A stretch of 64,000 nt of DNA from Ktedonobacteria bacterium. Its GTDB lineage: Bacteria; Chloroflexota; Ktedonobacteria; Ktedonobacterales; JACDGC01. Position numbers and translations under genes: made by a program. The stretch is from contig DAIDGU010000055.1 in the NCBI GenBank assembly GCA_027459785.1, positions 1 to 64,000 of the forward strand, read 5' to 3'. Every line of letters starts with the position of its first letter. Positions within the stretch are counted from its first letter, which is position 1. The notes beneath the pieces were generated by a model that searched no databases, was not told the origin of the DNA, and was given only the letters and a program-made list of their open reading frames with translations. Below, in pieces: positions 35,200-47,122 of this stretch.

Positions 35200-35265
35200 G
35201 ACGGCGGGCGGTTGAAACCGCGCCTAAGCGCCTAGCGGCGACGAAGTCCACCTGCGTGGACTGGA
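35200..35265. repeat. Repeat family B half element
   Basis: GGCGGGCGGTTGAAACCGCG, GCCTAAGCGCCTAGCGGCGA and the hairpin GTCCACCTGCGTGGAC, preceded by GGCGGGTGGCGGGCAATG-like iterations (about 35170-35205). The 34957-35286 gap contains no gene. Confidence 0.75.
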
Positions 35266-35286
35266 GGGTATTTCTTTGCGCGGTGG

Positions 35287-35526
35287 TCAGTGGTTGGCAT
35301 GCGGCAGGCTCGGTGACGATGGCGTGGCATGGGGTACGGTGCCAGCCAGCGCGTCGCGTTCGCGCATGTGTTGTGCCGCATCGAGGACGGCGCGCACGAT
35401 CAATGAACTGGCGCTGGTGAAAAGGCCGCCATCTTCCTGTTTGAGTACCGCCAGCGCCTCGTAAAAAGCGGTGCGCTGCTCAGCGGGGATCGAGACATTG
35501 ATGGACGCTTTCTGATCGGAGTGCAT
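35287..35526 (-). CDS. Small RHH-like protein
   Basis: A 79-residue protein. The ATG at 35526 is preceded by GAGGAA; an in-frame TTG at 35574 is less likely. The segment KASINVSIPAEQRTAFYEAL followed by SASSLIVRAVLDAAQH has a beta strand plus two helices, as in ribbon-helix-helix DNA-binding proteins, but the match is weak. The C-terminal 20 residues are low complexity. No toxin-like partner is next to it. Confidence 0.55.
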   Translation of the reverse strand: MHSDQKASINVSIPAEQRTAFYEALAVLKQEDGGLFTSASSLIVRAVLDAAQHMRERDALAGTVPHATPSSPSLPHANH

Positions 35527-35639
35527 AAGGTGCCGTTCCTCGCTCTTCGTTTTAATAACCACCTGTTCCAGCAACTTTTATGCCATACTTACAACATGGC
35601 AGAATGCAAAAATGGCAGCAGCACTGTTTTATACCCCTT

Positions 35640-35760
35640 GCGGGTACAGACGGTGAGCATTGGGGCCGGACAGACAGGAATGGCTTTCCGGCCCCTCTGA
35701 CCACTGTCTTTTTCCGAATAGGATATAACAGGGCGGACGTGAAGGTCCGCCCCACGAAAG
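35640..35760. repeat. Repeat family A, two elements
   Basis: GGGGCCGGACAGACAGGAAT with CACTGTCTTTTTCCGAATAGG, the extended form also seen at 17.73, 47.78 and 58.10 kb, then GGGCGGACGTGAAGGTCCGC, a 22-bp hairpin. They fill most of the 35527-35786 gap. Confidence 0.7.
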
Positions 35761-35786
35761 ACAACGGCATTTCCCGCGAGGGGTGA

Positions 35787-36833
35787 TCAGGCGCTCGCGC
35801 CGGTCATCGGCTCGACGGGAACGGGTGCGCCGCTGGGCGCGGCCACGCGCACGCCGGTTTTCAGCACGTTCATCGCCACCACCGAGCCGGCGACGAGCGC
35901 GACGCCCGCGATTTGCACCGGCGTGGCCGGCGCTTTCAAGACGAAAGCCGTGATCAGCAACGTGGTCGCTGGGAAGGCCAGTTCCGCCAGCGTGGCATAG
36001 CTGGCGCGCGTGTGGCGCAGCCCCCGATAATAGAGCAGCAGTCCCAGCAGGCCCGGCACCAGCGCCAGCAGCACCAGATAGAGCGCGGCGTTCGGCTGGC
36101 TCAGCCCCTGCGCGAAGGTGTGCGGCAGGTTCGGCACCGTCAGCAGCGCCCACACCAGCAAGAAGGGCAGCGCCATCGCAAAGCGCCCGGCGGTCAGCGT
36201 GACGAACGCCAGTTTGTCGCTCAGCAGCCGCCCCATCGCCGTCGATGCTCCCCAGAAGAACGCCGCGCCCAGCGCGATCAGCGCGAACTGAAGCTGCGCC
36301 CCGCCGATCAGCGTGAAGGGCGTCAGCAGGCTTTGCCCAGGCTGCGCGAAGGCGATCAGGTACGCACCGACCGCCGAGATAACGAAGATCGGCGCGTAAA
36401 GCCAGGTCAGGCGCTCGCGCAGGAAGATCACCGCCGCCAGCACGGCGAAGAGCGGCTGCGTCTGTTGCAGCAACACCAGCGCGTTGATGGCGCTGGCCCC
36501 CGCCCCATATTGCCCGTGGGCAAACAACTGGCCGGAAAGCAAAAATCCCTGCGAAAACAGCACCGTCGCCGTGGCGGAGCCGCCCCAGCCGATGAAGGCC
36601 AGCGCGCCCCACTGCCCCAGATTCAGCGAGCGAATCTCTTGCCAGCCGCGTATCACCACCGGCACGGCGAAGACCGCCAGCACCAGATGTTCCCCCAGCA
36701 CCAGCGTCACGGGGCTGAAGACAAAGGGTTCGGTCAACTTGGCGCGCAGAAACGTGTCCGTACTCCAGGTGGCCGCGCCCAGCGCCACCAGCAGCAAGCC
36801 CAGATTCGACAAAGAGCGTTGTCGCGCGTTCAT
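35787..36833 (-). CDS. EamA/DMT-family transporter
   Basis: A 348-residue integral membrane protein with ten helices in two EamA halves (LGLLLVALGAATWSTDTFL; INALVLLQQTQPLFAVLAAVIFLRER; LQFALIALGAAFFWGASTA; ASYATLAELAFPATTLLITA). The pattern of a helix pair around an RER motif is typical of drug/metabolite exporters; the substrate is unknown. ATG 36833 follows AAAGG; the open frame up to 36869 runs into repeat family C. Confidence 0.9.
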   Translation of the reverse strand: MNARQRSLSNLGLLLVALGAATWSTDTFLRAKLTEPFVFSPVTLVLGEHLVLAVFAVPVVIRGWQEIRSLNLGQWGALAFIGWGGSATATVLFSQGFLLSGQLFAHGQYGAGASAINALVLLQQTQPLFAVLAAVIFLRERLTWLYAPIFVISAVGAYLIAFAQPGQSLLTPFTLIGGAQLQFALIALGAAFFWGASTAMGRLLSDKLAFVTLTAGRFAMALPFLLVWALLTVPNLPHTFAQGLSQPNAALYLVLLALVPGLLGLLLYYRGLRHTRASYATLAELAFPATTLLITAFVLKAPATPVQIAGVALVAGSVVAMNVLKTGVRVAAPSGAPVPVEPMTGASA

Positions 36834-36857
36834 GCAAGACCTTTCATGGTGTGTCTG

Positions 36858-36945
36858 TCGTGAACACAAAAGCCACGAAACACACGAAATTTTCGATATA
36901 TTTTCGTGTCCTTCGTGAAATTTCGTGGTCTTCGTGTTCGATTCC
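36858..36945. repeat. Repeat family C (CACGAA-type) element
   Basis: GAACACAAAAGCCACGAAAC and TTTCGTGTCCTTCGTGAAAT with further TTCGTGG iterations; partly self-complementary. Same type as 7105-7190. Lies upstream of the EamA gene. Confidence 0.65.
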
Positions 36946-37001
36946 GTTGCCCCTCCTACCTAACAAGAGGGGGCTGAACCGCGACGACGCTCCACGACTC
37001 G

Positions 37002-38003
37002 TCATGCGCGCGCGGGTAACTTCAGCGCAGGGATCACTTCCCGGCCATAGGCCGCGATGAAGGCTTCCTGGTTGCGTCCAACGTTATGGACGTAGACCTC
37101 CGTAAAGCCCAGGTCCAGGTAGTGCTGGATCTGCGCCGCGTGCTCGGCGAGATCCGCCGACATCAGCACGCGATTGGTGAAGTTTTCGGGGCGGACGAAC
37201 TTCGCCATCTCCGCGAAATCTTCAGGGTTGCGAATGTCGCCCTTGGGATAGGGCATGCCGCCGTTGGGCCATTCCTTGACGGCCTGGGCCACGGCTTCTT
37301 CGCGGGTGGGCGCATACGACACGTGCAACTGGATGATGCGCGGCATCGTCGCCGGATCTTTGCCCGCTTCGCGTGCGCCTTTCTCGAAACGCTGCATCAG
37401 CGTGGCGATCTTCTCATCGGATGCGCCCACGGTGATTATACCATCGGCGAGCTTGCCCGTGCGTTCGCTGTTGATCGGCCCCGACGAGGCGACGTAGATC
37501 GGCGGCGGATTCGCTGGCAGGGTATACAGCCGCGCACTTTCCAGTGTGAAATGGTCGCTCTTGTGCTTGACGACCTTGCCAGAAAAGAGCTTGCGGATCA
37601 GTGCGATGGCGTCGAAGAGCTTTTCGGAGCGTGCGCCGGCCTCCGGCCAGTAGCCGCCAACGATATGCTCGTTGAGTGCCTCGCCCGCGCCGATGCCCAG
37701 GTAGAACCGCCCCGGATACATCGCCTCCAAGGTCGCCGCCGCCTGTGCCAGAATTGCCGGATGGTAGCGATAGCCCGGTGCCGTCACCCCCGTGCCGAAC
37801 TTGAGGCTCGTCACCTGGCCGACCGCGCCCAACCACGCCCACACGAAAGCCGCCTGCCCCTGCTGCGGCGTCCACGGTTGAAAGTGGTCCGACGCCATGA
37901 GCGCGCGGAAGCCATGCTCTTCCGCCAGGCGACTATAGCGCAACAGGTCGTTGGGGCTGAATTGCTCGAACATCGCCGCGTAGCCGATGATGGGGGTTGC
38001 CAT
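37002..38003 (-). CDS. F420-dependent LLM-class oxidoreductase
   Basis: A 333-residue luciferase-like (LLM) TIM-barrel protein of the F420-dependent glucose-6-phosphate dehydrogenase-like group. Visible are IGYAAMFEQFSPNDLL, ALMASDHFQPWTPQQG, GTGVTAPGYRYHPAI, YLGIGAGEALNEHI and ADGIITVGAS. It would use coenzyme F420; the substrate is not certain. The ATG at 38003 follows AGAGGAG. It shares orientation with PPDK upstream but is separated from it by 222 bp of repeats. Confidence 0.9.
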   Translation of the reverse strand: MATPIIGYAAMFEQFSPNDLLRYSRLAEEHGFRALMASDHFQPWTPQQGQAAFVWAWLGAVGQVTSLKFGTGVTAPGYRYHPAILAQAAATLEAMYPGRFYLGIGAGEALNEHIVGGYWPEAGARSEKLFDAIALIRKLFSGKVVKHKSDHFTLESARLYTLPANPPPIYVASSGPINSERTGKLADGIITVGASDEKIATLMQRFEKGAREAGKDPATMPRIIQLHVSYAPTREEAVAQAVKEWPNGGMPYPKGDIRNPEDFAEMAKFVRPENFTNRVLMSADLAEHAAQIQHYLDLGFTEVYVHNVGRNQEAFIAAYGREVIPALKLPARA

Positions 38004-38084
38004 GTTTGCTTGCTCCTCTGTCTGATGATGGGAAACACACACAGAGGAGATCATAGCATCATCGGGCGGGGTGGTGCATGGGCA

Positions 38085-38225
38085 ATGCAGTCGGACAGGC
38101 ATGTCCGCCCCACGATCGCCCCCGCTCCATCCGCAGATGGGGAGGGGCCGAGGGTGGGGCCACCTGTAGGGGCGTACGCTTGTGGTCGCCCTGCCCTTAC
38201 TTGTGGTCGCCCTGGGATGGGGCCA
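38085..38225. repeat. Repeat families A and F
   Basis: GTCGGACAGGCATGTCCGCC (family A, about 38090-38115), then CTGTAGGGGCGTACGCTTGT and two copies of TTGTGGTCGCCCTG (about 38172 and 38200). Family F recurs inverted at 20.55 kb. Confidence 0.65.
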
Positions 38226-41033
<2,808 letters not shown>

Positions 41034-41175
41034 CGTGCGATACTCCTTGTGTTGATGCGACGGCACGCCGTCGCCAGGATGATTGAAGGGATGAGCGCCG
41101 TTGCGCCTACATTATACAATGTCGCACGAGGCAGCATCGCCCCCAACGCGCGGACGCCACAGCGCGCCCGCCCTG

Positions 41176-41221
41176 CTCGACAGAATGTGTTAGCCAGTGA
41201 TATCATAGCGCATGCGGCAAG
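41176..41221. repeat. 46-bp direct repeat D, left copy
   Basis: CTCGACAGAATGTGTTAGCC ... GATATCATAGCGCATGCGGC; 43 of 46 bases match the right copy at 44675-44720. It lies about 145 bp upstream of ppdK. The 41034-41598 gap shows no gene; the second half has lower GC content. Confidence 0.8.
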
Positions 41222-41598
41222 GGGGGGTAAACGCATCATGCATTGAAAAGTCTGGATCAAACCCCTTGGTGAGCATATCCAAGCATATCAGTTCAAGCGT
41301 GTTGCTCGGTTATTTCATGTTTAGTCGTCCAATCTGGTATCGCCCTCCACACACCGGCAACTGCGTCATAGGACACTCGCGCATGGACTTCCATCACTTC
41401 ATCAATACGCCATAATGGCTTCGGCATCGTTCACTTGTATCTCTGATTGATAAATTTTCTGTGGTATTGGAGACCACCGGATTAAGGCTGAGCATTTTTC
41501 GCCTCTTGTCCCTCTGGTTGAGTGACTTTGGCAAACTTATACCGTTCTATTTGTTGAGACGCAAGCATGTAATCATATTGCAAAGGAGTTTACATCCC

Positions 41599-42891
41599 AT
41601 GCAGGTTAAATTCACGTTCAGCGTAAGCCTTCTTCTTTTTGTGCTTGCCATGATGTATGGCCTCAGCACACCTGTTCATGCTCAAGCGCAGGATACGGGG
41701 TATAGCATCAAACTCACCTATTCAGGTGCCGGCACCATCCCGTTTGGCGAATCCATCGGTGCTTTCACCGCAGATTTCACCCATCCCACGACCAAGCCCT
41801 CGAACGGAGAAACCGTAGATCTCTATGTCGATAATGCGATTGGGACTGCTTACGCGGGAGATGATCGTTACGTCAGCAATACAGAAGACAGTATCTACTT
41901 CTCTGGCGTGAGCGGCCTTTCCGTGGGAACGCACCAATTTCAGGCAAAATATTATCTTACGACCACCTCAACCTGGATTCTCAGCAACGTTCTGACGGTC
42001 ACGATGGGTAAAGGCACGACCCAACTATCATGCGGCTTTACTAATCCCGCCTACACCTATGCGCCTGACCAAACGCTGCTGATCACGATGGCCGTCAATG
42101 CAACTTCTGGCAACGGCACAGTTGATTGGCGCAATGGCACTTTCACCGTCATATTCAAGGGTTCTGTGACAGTGACTGAGGCCAATTTGAAGGCCAATGA
42201 TCAGGAACAGGTGACGGTGCAAGCGCCGCAAATAACGGGTTCTTTCCAAGTCATCTGCCAGTTTGATGGATCGCCAAACTATAGCGGCGGACCAGGTGCT
42301 GGTTTCTCGATCGCCACCATCATCAGCCAACAACACAAAACTGGCCAGATTCAGTTATATTCCAACCCGACAACCGTGCAAGCAAACCAGACCGTCACGT
42401 TTTATGTAGTCATACCAGCGGGGAATGGCCTGCCAACGCCAACTGGTTCCATTGATATCAGCATCGCAAACGCCAGCTCACGTCCTATCCCATTGGATGC
42501 AGCTGGGACAACGCTTGTGCGCGGGATCGCACCGCCTAGCGTCTATGGCAACGTCTCTATTCTTTATTTCGGCGATGGGGTCTATACCTCTGAGTACCTC
42601 AACTTCCCATTGACCAATCCGCCCATTCCCTCATCAAGCGGCGGATCTGGGTCGGGCAATGGTAATGCAAACACGCCAACCCCTACCATTCATGCAACAG
42701 CGACACCGACTGTCAGTGCATCCGTCACACCCAGCGCCGTTGCAACTGCAACTCCTACTGTTGCGAAGGACACCACCCAATCCCCGTTTCTATCGGCAAT
42801 GCCGGTGTTGATCGGGGGCGGGAGTGCGGCCATCGTGTTGAGCGGCTTTGCTGGCATAGTCGTCATGCGGCGGCGTAAAGACCTCCTTTAA
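41599..42891 (+). CDS. Surface protein with Ig-like domains and C-terminal anchor
   Basis: A 430-residue secreted protein. ATG 41599 follows AAAGGAG; the frame is open to 41461 without support. Signal peptide (KFTFSVSLLLFVLAMMYGLS, cleavage near VHAQA). Residues about 30-345 contain three beta-sandwich-like units (SGLSVGTHQFQAKYYL, ITGSFQVICQFDGSPNYSGG, YGNVSILYFGDGVYTSEYLN) of the bacterial Ig-like repeat type. A Ser/Gly then Thr/Pro-rich stalk follows, then one transmembrane helix (IVLSGFAGIVVM) and an RRRKDLL tail. Likely a cell-surface binding or structural protein. Confidence 0.85.
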   Translation: MQVKFTFSVSLLLFVLAMMYGLSTPVHAQAQDTGYSIKLTYSGAGTIPFGESIGAFTADFTHPTTKPSNGETVDLYVDNAIGTAYAGDDRYVSNTEDSIYFSGVSGLSVGTHQFQAKYYLTTTSTWILSNVLTVTMGKGTTQLSCGFTNPAYTYAPDQTLLITMAVNATSGNGTVDWRNGTFTVIFKGSVTVTEANLKANDQEQVTVQAPQITGSFQVICQFDGSPNYSGGPGAGFSIATIISQQHKTGQIQLYSNPTTVQANQTVTFYVVIPAGNGLPTPTGSIDISIANASSRPIPLDAAGTTLVRGIAPPSVYGNVSILYFGDGVYTSEYLNFPLTNPPIPSSSGGSGSGNGNANTPTPTIHATATPTVSASVTPSAVATATPTVAKDTTQSPFLSAMPVLIGGGSAAIVLSGFAGIVVMRRRKDLL

Positions 42892-43216
42892 CTGGGGTGC
42901 AGTCGAACCACAGCGGGCGAGACGAGATTCTCATACTAGCGGGGAGAGGGGATCATTCTCCGCTTGTTTGTCGCTATGCGCACCGTAGCACCTCGCTATG
43001 GTGAATGCGTGTCGCACGCCATGCGACGCCGGTGACGCAGATCCCCATCTCGGAGTTAAATCTGTACTCCTCAATCGGGTGTTGGCATGATTAACCGGGA
43101 CCGATCGCAGGCCGCTAGCGCGGTGCGCTGGTGGAAGGAATGGCAGTTGTGAGATTATAACTGTCTTAGGTGGCCATATACCCGGTCTTACCTGATAGGA
43201 GACCGATTATTGTAAA
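42892..43216. other. Intergenic region, possible terminator
   Basis: After the surface-protein gene, AGCGGGGAGA (42938) and TCTCCGCT (42957-42964) can pair with a 2-nt bulge and are followed by TGTTTGT, a weak terminator candidate on the plus strand. Nothing else recognised. Confidence 0.35.
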
Positions 43217-44455
43217 GCATGTTCACTAACTTGTCGCAGGAGGAAACCATGCATCTTCATATGGCAGATCATTATTGTTGACGCTTGCTCTATCGGCACT
43301 GCTCGTCGTCGTTGCTGGCTGCGGCGCGTCTACCTCAGTTGGCCACACGAGCGGTACCACGGGGACGCTCACTACGACAACGACGATGACGCCTACACCA
43401 ATAATAAGGGCAGCAGCAACTACCCACACCATCGCTGTCGATTGGGCCTACATCATCGTATCCCGTGGCTCTGCTCGCTCATTTTTCGCTCGGCGGCCGG
43501 AACGGCCCTGGCGGTTCACCAGGTTTCCCACAGGCCATCTATTACCTGGATGCCGTCACCTGGACGGTAAACGTGTGTTAGTGGTCCAGGAGAACATCGT
43601 TCCCGATCCCTTAGCTCTACCTGGAACACAGAATTGGACTATCTCCGTGGGCTGGCTCAGCATTCCTGGCGATCATTTCTCGCCCATCACTCTGCCTGGT
43701 GGGAGCAATGCCTAAAACTATTCGTATACCATCCTACCTGCCTGGGCCGAAGATGTCGTCGATCAGTTTGTGTGCGCCAGCGTGGTGGATGCAGCCCACC
43801 GGTACAAACTTCCCACGAAAGTGTGGTCCAACGATCCGGCAACAAACGCGGCGCGCGTCGTCTTCCCTGGCATACCCTTGACCACCTCCGCCGACAAGAG
43901 TGTAGTCATCGCTAACGATTCTACAAATGGACTGGAAGGGCAAATCTGCTGATGATCACTCTCACGCCGCTCAAGGGGACGGTTGCACCCGCTATCAGCG
44001 TGCTGAGAGTGCTAGCCTTCACCTGGCCCCTATTAGTCTATACGGTGCGGAATCTCAGCACCCAAGCCCTCGCCGGCCATGCTTACGATCACTAACCCTT
44101 AACGAATGTGGCGCTGTTCCAGCTCGCGCCATCGCTGCAATCTATCACACCAATCCAGCAAGCGAGATTTGCCATCGCTGTTGGCAGCGATACGCTTTTC
44201 GCTAGCTATGCTGATGAGGCTGCGCAGGACACCAACCTAGGCGAATTTGATCACCTGATGGCCCCAGGCAATGGGCTGGTGCCACTCTGGCAATATCAGG
44301 TCGGCGACGTTTCGCTGGCGGCAGCTCTAGCACAGTTGGTTGCGCTCCTGAGCAGCATAGGAATTGTGTGGGATCGCTTGAACCGCCAAGCTTACTCGCT
44401 CTATATTCAAGACGGCCTGGACTACGCCTACAGCATCGCTACTGACGCATGAGTG
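43217..44455 (+). pseudogene. Decayed lipoprotein gene
   Basis: A run of plus-strand fragments in different frames that read as one former gene. An RBS-like AGGAGG precedes a short start (MHLHMADHYC, then a stop). A lipoprotein signal follows (LLTLALSALLVVVAGCGAS, lipobox VAGC, 43275 on) with a Thr-rich linker. At 43715 the frame stops; the body continues in another frame (YSYTILPAWAEDVVDQFV to 43952), and again from 44108 (FQLAPSLQSITPIQQARFAI) to 44452. At least three disruptions. The segment sits between the two 46-bp direct repeats. Confidence 0.65.
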
Positions 44456-44674
44456 GGGATGGTGGCGACGGGCTGTGGTGCCTTAGCCAGCAGGGGAGCG
44501 GACACCACTCTCTATAGGTTTTACCTGTATGCCGCGAGCGGCGTGCCGACATGACCAACCGGAGTGCTGCTCAGTGTGACACTGGCAGAACCCGCTGCGA
44601 CGAGCATGCAGCGCACGGCGGTCGCGCCCAGCAGTGCCTCAAGTTTAGGAATGACTCTGCCACCGCTCATCCAG

Positions 44675-44720
44675 CTCGACAGAACGTGTTAGCCAGAGAT
44701 ATCATAGCGCATGGGGCAAG
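44675..44720. repeat. 46-bp direct repeat D, right copy
   Basis: CTCGACAGAACGTGTTAGCC ... GATATCATAGCGCATGGGGC; same orientation as the copy at 41176-41221. The two copies bracket about 3.5 kb. Confidence 0.8.
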
Positions 44721-44746
44721 AGATTGCATGCGCTCAACCCGCTAGC

Positions 44747-44784
44747 CCAAAAAGAGCGCCTGGGAAGCAGTGCTTCCCAGGCGC
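44747..44784 (-). terminator. Rho-independent terminator of the stress-protein gene
   Basis: On the minus strand GCGCCTGGGAAGCA pairs perfectly with TGCTTCCCAGGCGC, followed by TCTTTTTGGG. It lies 29 bp after the stop of the gene at 44813-45412. Confidence 0.85.
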
Positions 44785-44812
44785 AGATGGCCCTTCACTC
44801 TCAGCAGCAATA

Positions 44813-45412
44813 TTACGGCTGGGTGAGCGGCGGATTTTGATTTTGCGCCGTCATATCGGGAGGGTTAGCTGTCTCATCGAAGCCCTGCCAGCCCTGCTGT
44901 TGCCACTGCTGGCGGCGCGTGTTCACGTCGGCAGCGTTGTCGCGGCGCAAGAGATCGGTCACTTCCTGCACGCGATCCTGCTGGACGTTCGCCGTTACCA
45001 GGATGTTGCCGCGCTTGACGCCTTCGGCGTAGAAGTGGGACTCGTCTTTCGAGAGGCCCATGCCGGTGAGCGCGCCGACGATGCCGCCGCCCGCCGCGCC
45101 GATGCCCGCGCCCAGCGCCGTGGTGCCGATGACTGTGCCGATCGTGCCAGCAGCGATCACGGGGCCGATGCCGGGGATGGCGAGCGCGCCGATGCCCACG
45201 AGCAAGCCGGCCACGCCGCCCAGCACCGTGCCACTAACGGCCCCTACGCCGGCATCCGTTCCCAGATCCTGGCCCTGCTTTTTGCCCTGCTGCAACACGT
45301 CTTTACGCGCCATCACGCCGATGTCGTTCTTGGTGAAGCCCATACCCATCAGGTCGTCCACGGCTCGGTCGGCGTCGCGCGTGGACTCGAACATGCCAAC
45401 TACGGTTGTCAT
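44813..45412 (-). CDS. General-stress protein 17M-like, glycine-zipper protein
   Basis: A 199-residue protein. Residues 1-55 match the YflT/heat-induced stress protein pattern (TTVVGMFESTRDADRAVDDL, GFTKNDIGVM). A glycine-rich hydrophobic centre of about 60 residues (GAVSGTVLGGVAGLLVGIGA, GIGAAGGGIVGALTG) could insert in a membrane. Then SKDESHFYAEGVKRGNILVT and a Gln/Pro-rich tail. The ATG at 45412 follows AAAGGAG. It ends in a strong terminator and is a single gene. Function in stress is known only at family level. Confidence 0.85.
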   Translation of the reverse strand: MTTVVGMFESTRDADRAVDDLMGMGFTKNDIGVMARKDVLQQGKKQGQDLGTDAGVGAVSGTVLGGVAGLLVGIGALAIPGIGPVIAAGTIGTVIGTTALGAGIGAAGGGIVGALTGMGLSKDESHFYAEGVKRGNILVTANVQQDRVQEVTDLLRRDNAADVNTRRQQWQQQGWQGFDETANPPDMTAQNQNPPLTQP

Positions 45413-45647
45413 CCTGTTTCTCCTTTCATGCACAGAGCTGTGCATAACCACAGAGATAGGGAAGCAAAGCCTGTGCCAGTTATACGTTGAGCCGGCCTGC
45501 TCGCTGTTGCAAAAAAGTGTTACGCATCACCATCTCCGCTGTTACGCTGAGACCATATAATGGGTGTAAGGGATAGGAGAGATACAAAAGGGGTCTTCCA
45601 ATCCCTATGTTCGCTCGCATATCAACTATGATTTGAGAACATTCTGC

Positions 45648-47111
45648 ATGAACGATACCACGCCACCTTTCGACGAAACCCAGCCATTGCCGCCAGTTAC
45701 ACCGCCCCAACCACTAATTGGTGAAAGCGATCTGCCGCCACAAGCCATGCCGCCGGCCACCTTGCCGCTGTCGCCCCCGCGCCGGAGCAATCTGCCGCAG
45801 ATGCCGCCGCGCCCGCATGCCACGGTGCGCTGGGGGCCGTTGCTCGCGGGCAGTGTCGCGCTGGGGATCGTGCTGGGCGTGCTAGGCGTCGTGCTGCGCC
45901 GCGCGCTGGTGGTGACGACGACGACCATCGTCTTAGCGACCGCGACGGCCACCGCGTTGCCGCCGACGGCGACGCCAGCACCCAGCCCGACCGCCGCACC
46001 CACCAGCACGCCCGCCCCAACCGCCGCGCCCACGACACCGACCAATCAACAGCTTGATACATATATCAACACGCTGACGCCTGACCAGCAGATCGGCCAA
46101 CTGCTGATGGTGATGGTCTATGCCGACAGCTATAACAGCCAGCTCGATCAGGCATTGCGCCAGTGGCACATCGCCAACGCGCTGGTGTATACGCAATATA
46201 ATGGCGGGCCGCTGATGCCGCCGACGCTGGCCGGGTTGCGCCAGTTGGTCGGCGATTTGCACAGCCACGCCGATCAGCCGCTGCTGATCTCCATCGACGA
46301 AGAGGGCGGCGGCGTTGATCGGCTGGGGCCGTATTACGGCGCGTCGCCGTCACCGTGGGCGCTGGCCGCCACGGGCGATCCGCAACGGGCCTATGCCCAG
46401 GCGCAACTGGACGCCAGCCGGCTGCGCGGCCTGGGCATCAATGCCGACTTCGCGCCGCTGGCCGACATCTTTCAGGGCGGCGTGGAAGACCAGACGCGTA
46501 CCTTCGGCACCACCCCAGCGCAGGTAACGCAGTATGCCGGCGCGTTCCTCAATGGCTTGCAACAGAACGGCGTTGTCGGCACGCTGAAGCACTGGCCCGG
46601 CATCGGCAGCGAGAGCGCCAATCCCGAAGTGACGCTGCCCACCATCGCGCATAGCCAGGCGCAACTGAACGCCACGGATTTCGCCTCCTTCCGCGCGCTG
46701 CTGGCCGACAATCCGGGCATGGTGATGGTGACGCATGTAATGGTCCCCGCCTATGACCAGACCTACCCCGCCTCGCTCTCGCCGACCCTGATCGACGGCG
46801 TGCTGCGCGGCCAACTGGGCTACCAGGGCGTCGTCATCACCGATTCGATGGATATGGGCGGTTTGCTCACCTTCATGCAACAGCAGGGCATCAGCGATCC
46901 GGCCCAGGCCACCGCTGCCGCCAGCGTGCAAGCGATCCTGGCCGGCAACGACATCATCGAATGCCCCATCGAGCCGGATCGCCTGGCAGCGGTCGTCGCC
47001 GCCGTGAAAGCCGCTGTGCAGTCGGGGCAGATCTCGCCGGACCGCCTGCGCCAATCGCTGCGCCGCATCATCCGCCTGAAGGCGCGCATGGGGCTGATCA
47101 CGTTGCCGTAG
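45648..47111 (+). CDS. GH3-family glycosidase, NagZ-like, membrane-anchored
   Basis: A 487-residue protein. A Pro-rich cytoplasmic N terminus (about 1-60), one transmembrane helix (LLAGSVALGIVLGVLGVVL), a Thr/Ala/Pro linker, then a glycoside hydrolase 3 domain from about residue 135. It shows LLISIDEEGGGVDRLGP, GTLKHWPGIGSESAN and the nucleophile Asp399 in VVITDSMDMGG. NagZ enzymes cleave N-acetylglucosamine from cell-wall fragments. The His of the Asp-His acid/base pair in the NagZ loop after KHFPG is not present here. The first ATG (45648) is chosen over an upstream TTG; the RBS is weak. Confidence 0.85.
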   Translation: MNDTTPPFDETQPLPPVTPPQPLIGESDLPPQAMPPATLPLSPPRRSNLPQMPPRPHATVRWGPLLAGSVALGIVLGVLGVVLRRALVVTTTTIVLATATATALPPTATPAPSPTAAPTSTPAPTAAPTTPTNQQLDTYINTLTPDQQIGQLLMVMVYADSYNSQLDQALRQWHIANALVYTQYNGGPLMPPTLAGLRQLVGDLHSHADQPLLISIDEEGGGVDRLGPYYGASPSPWALAATGDPQRAYAQAQLDASRLRGLGINADFAPLADIFQGGVEDQTRTFGTTPAQVTQYAGAFLNGLQQNGVVGTLKHWPGIGSESANPEVTLPTIAHSQAQLNATDFASFRALLADNPGMVMVTHVMVPAYDQTYPASLSPTLIDGVLRGQLGYQGVVITDSMDMGGLLTFMQQQGISDPAQATAAASVQAILAGNDIIECPIEPDRLAAVVAAVKAAVQSGQISPDRLRQSLRRIIRLKARMGLITLP

Positions 47112-47122
47112 TGGGGCCGGGC

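Noticed and set aside
35629-36837. 402-codon frame overlapping the EamA transporter in another frame
   Set aside because: Arg/Gly/Ala-rich shadow; the 35787-36833 frame has ten helices and an RBS.
43020-43080. 5S rRNA-like wording (ATCCCCATCTCGGAGTTAAA)
   Set aside because: The surrounding bases do not give the 5S helices or length, and no 16S or 23S is nearby.
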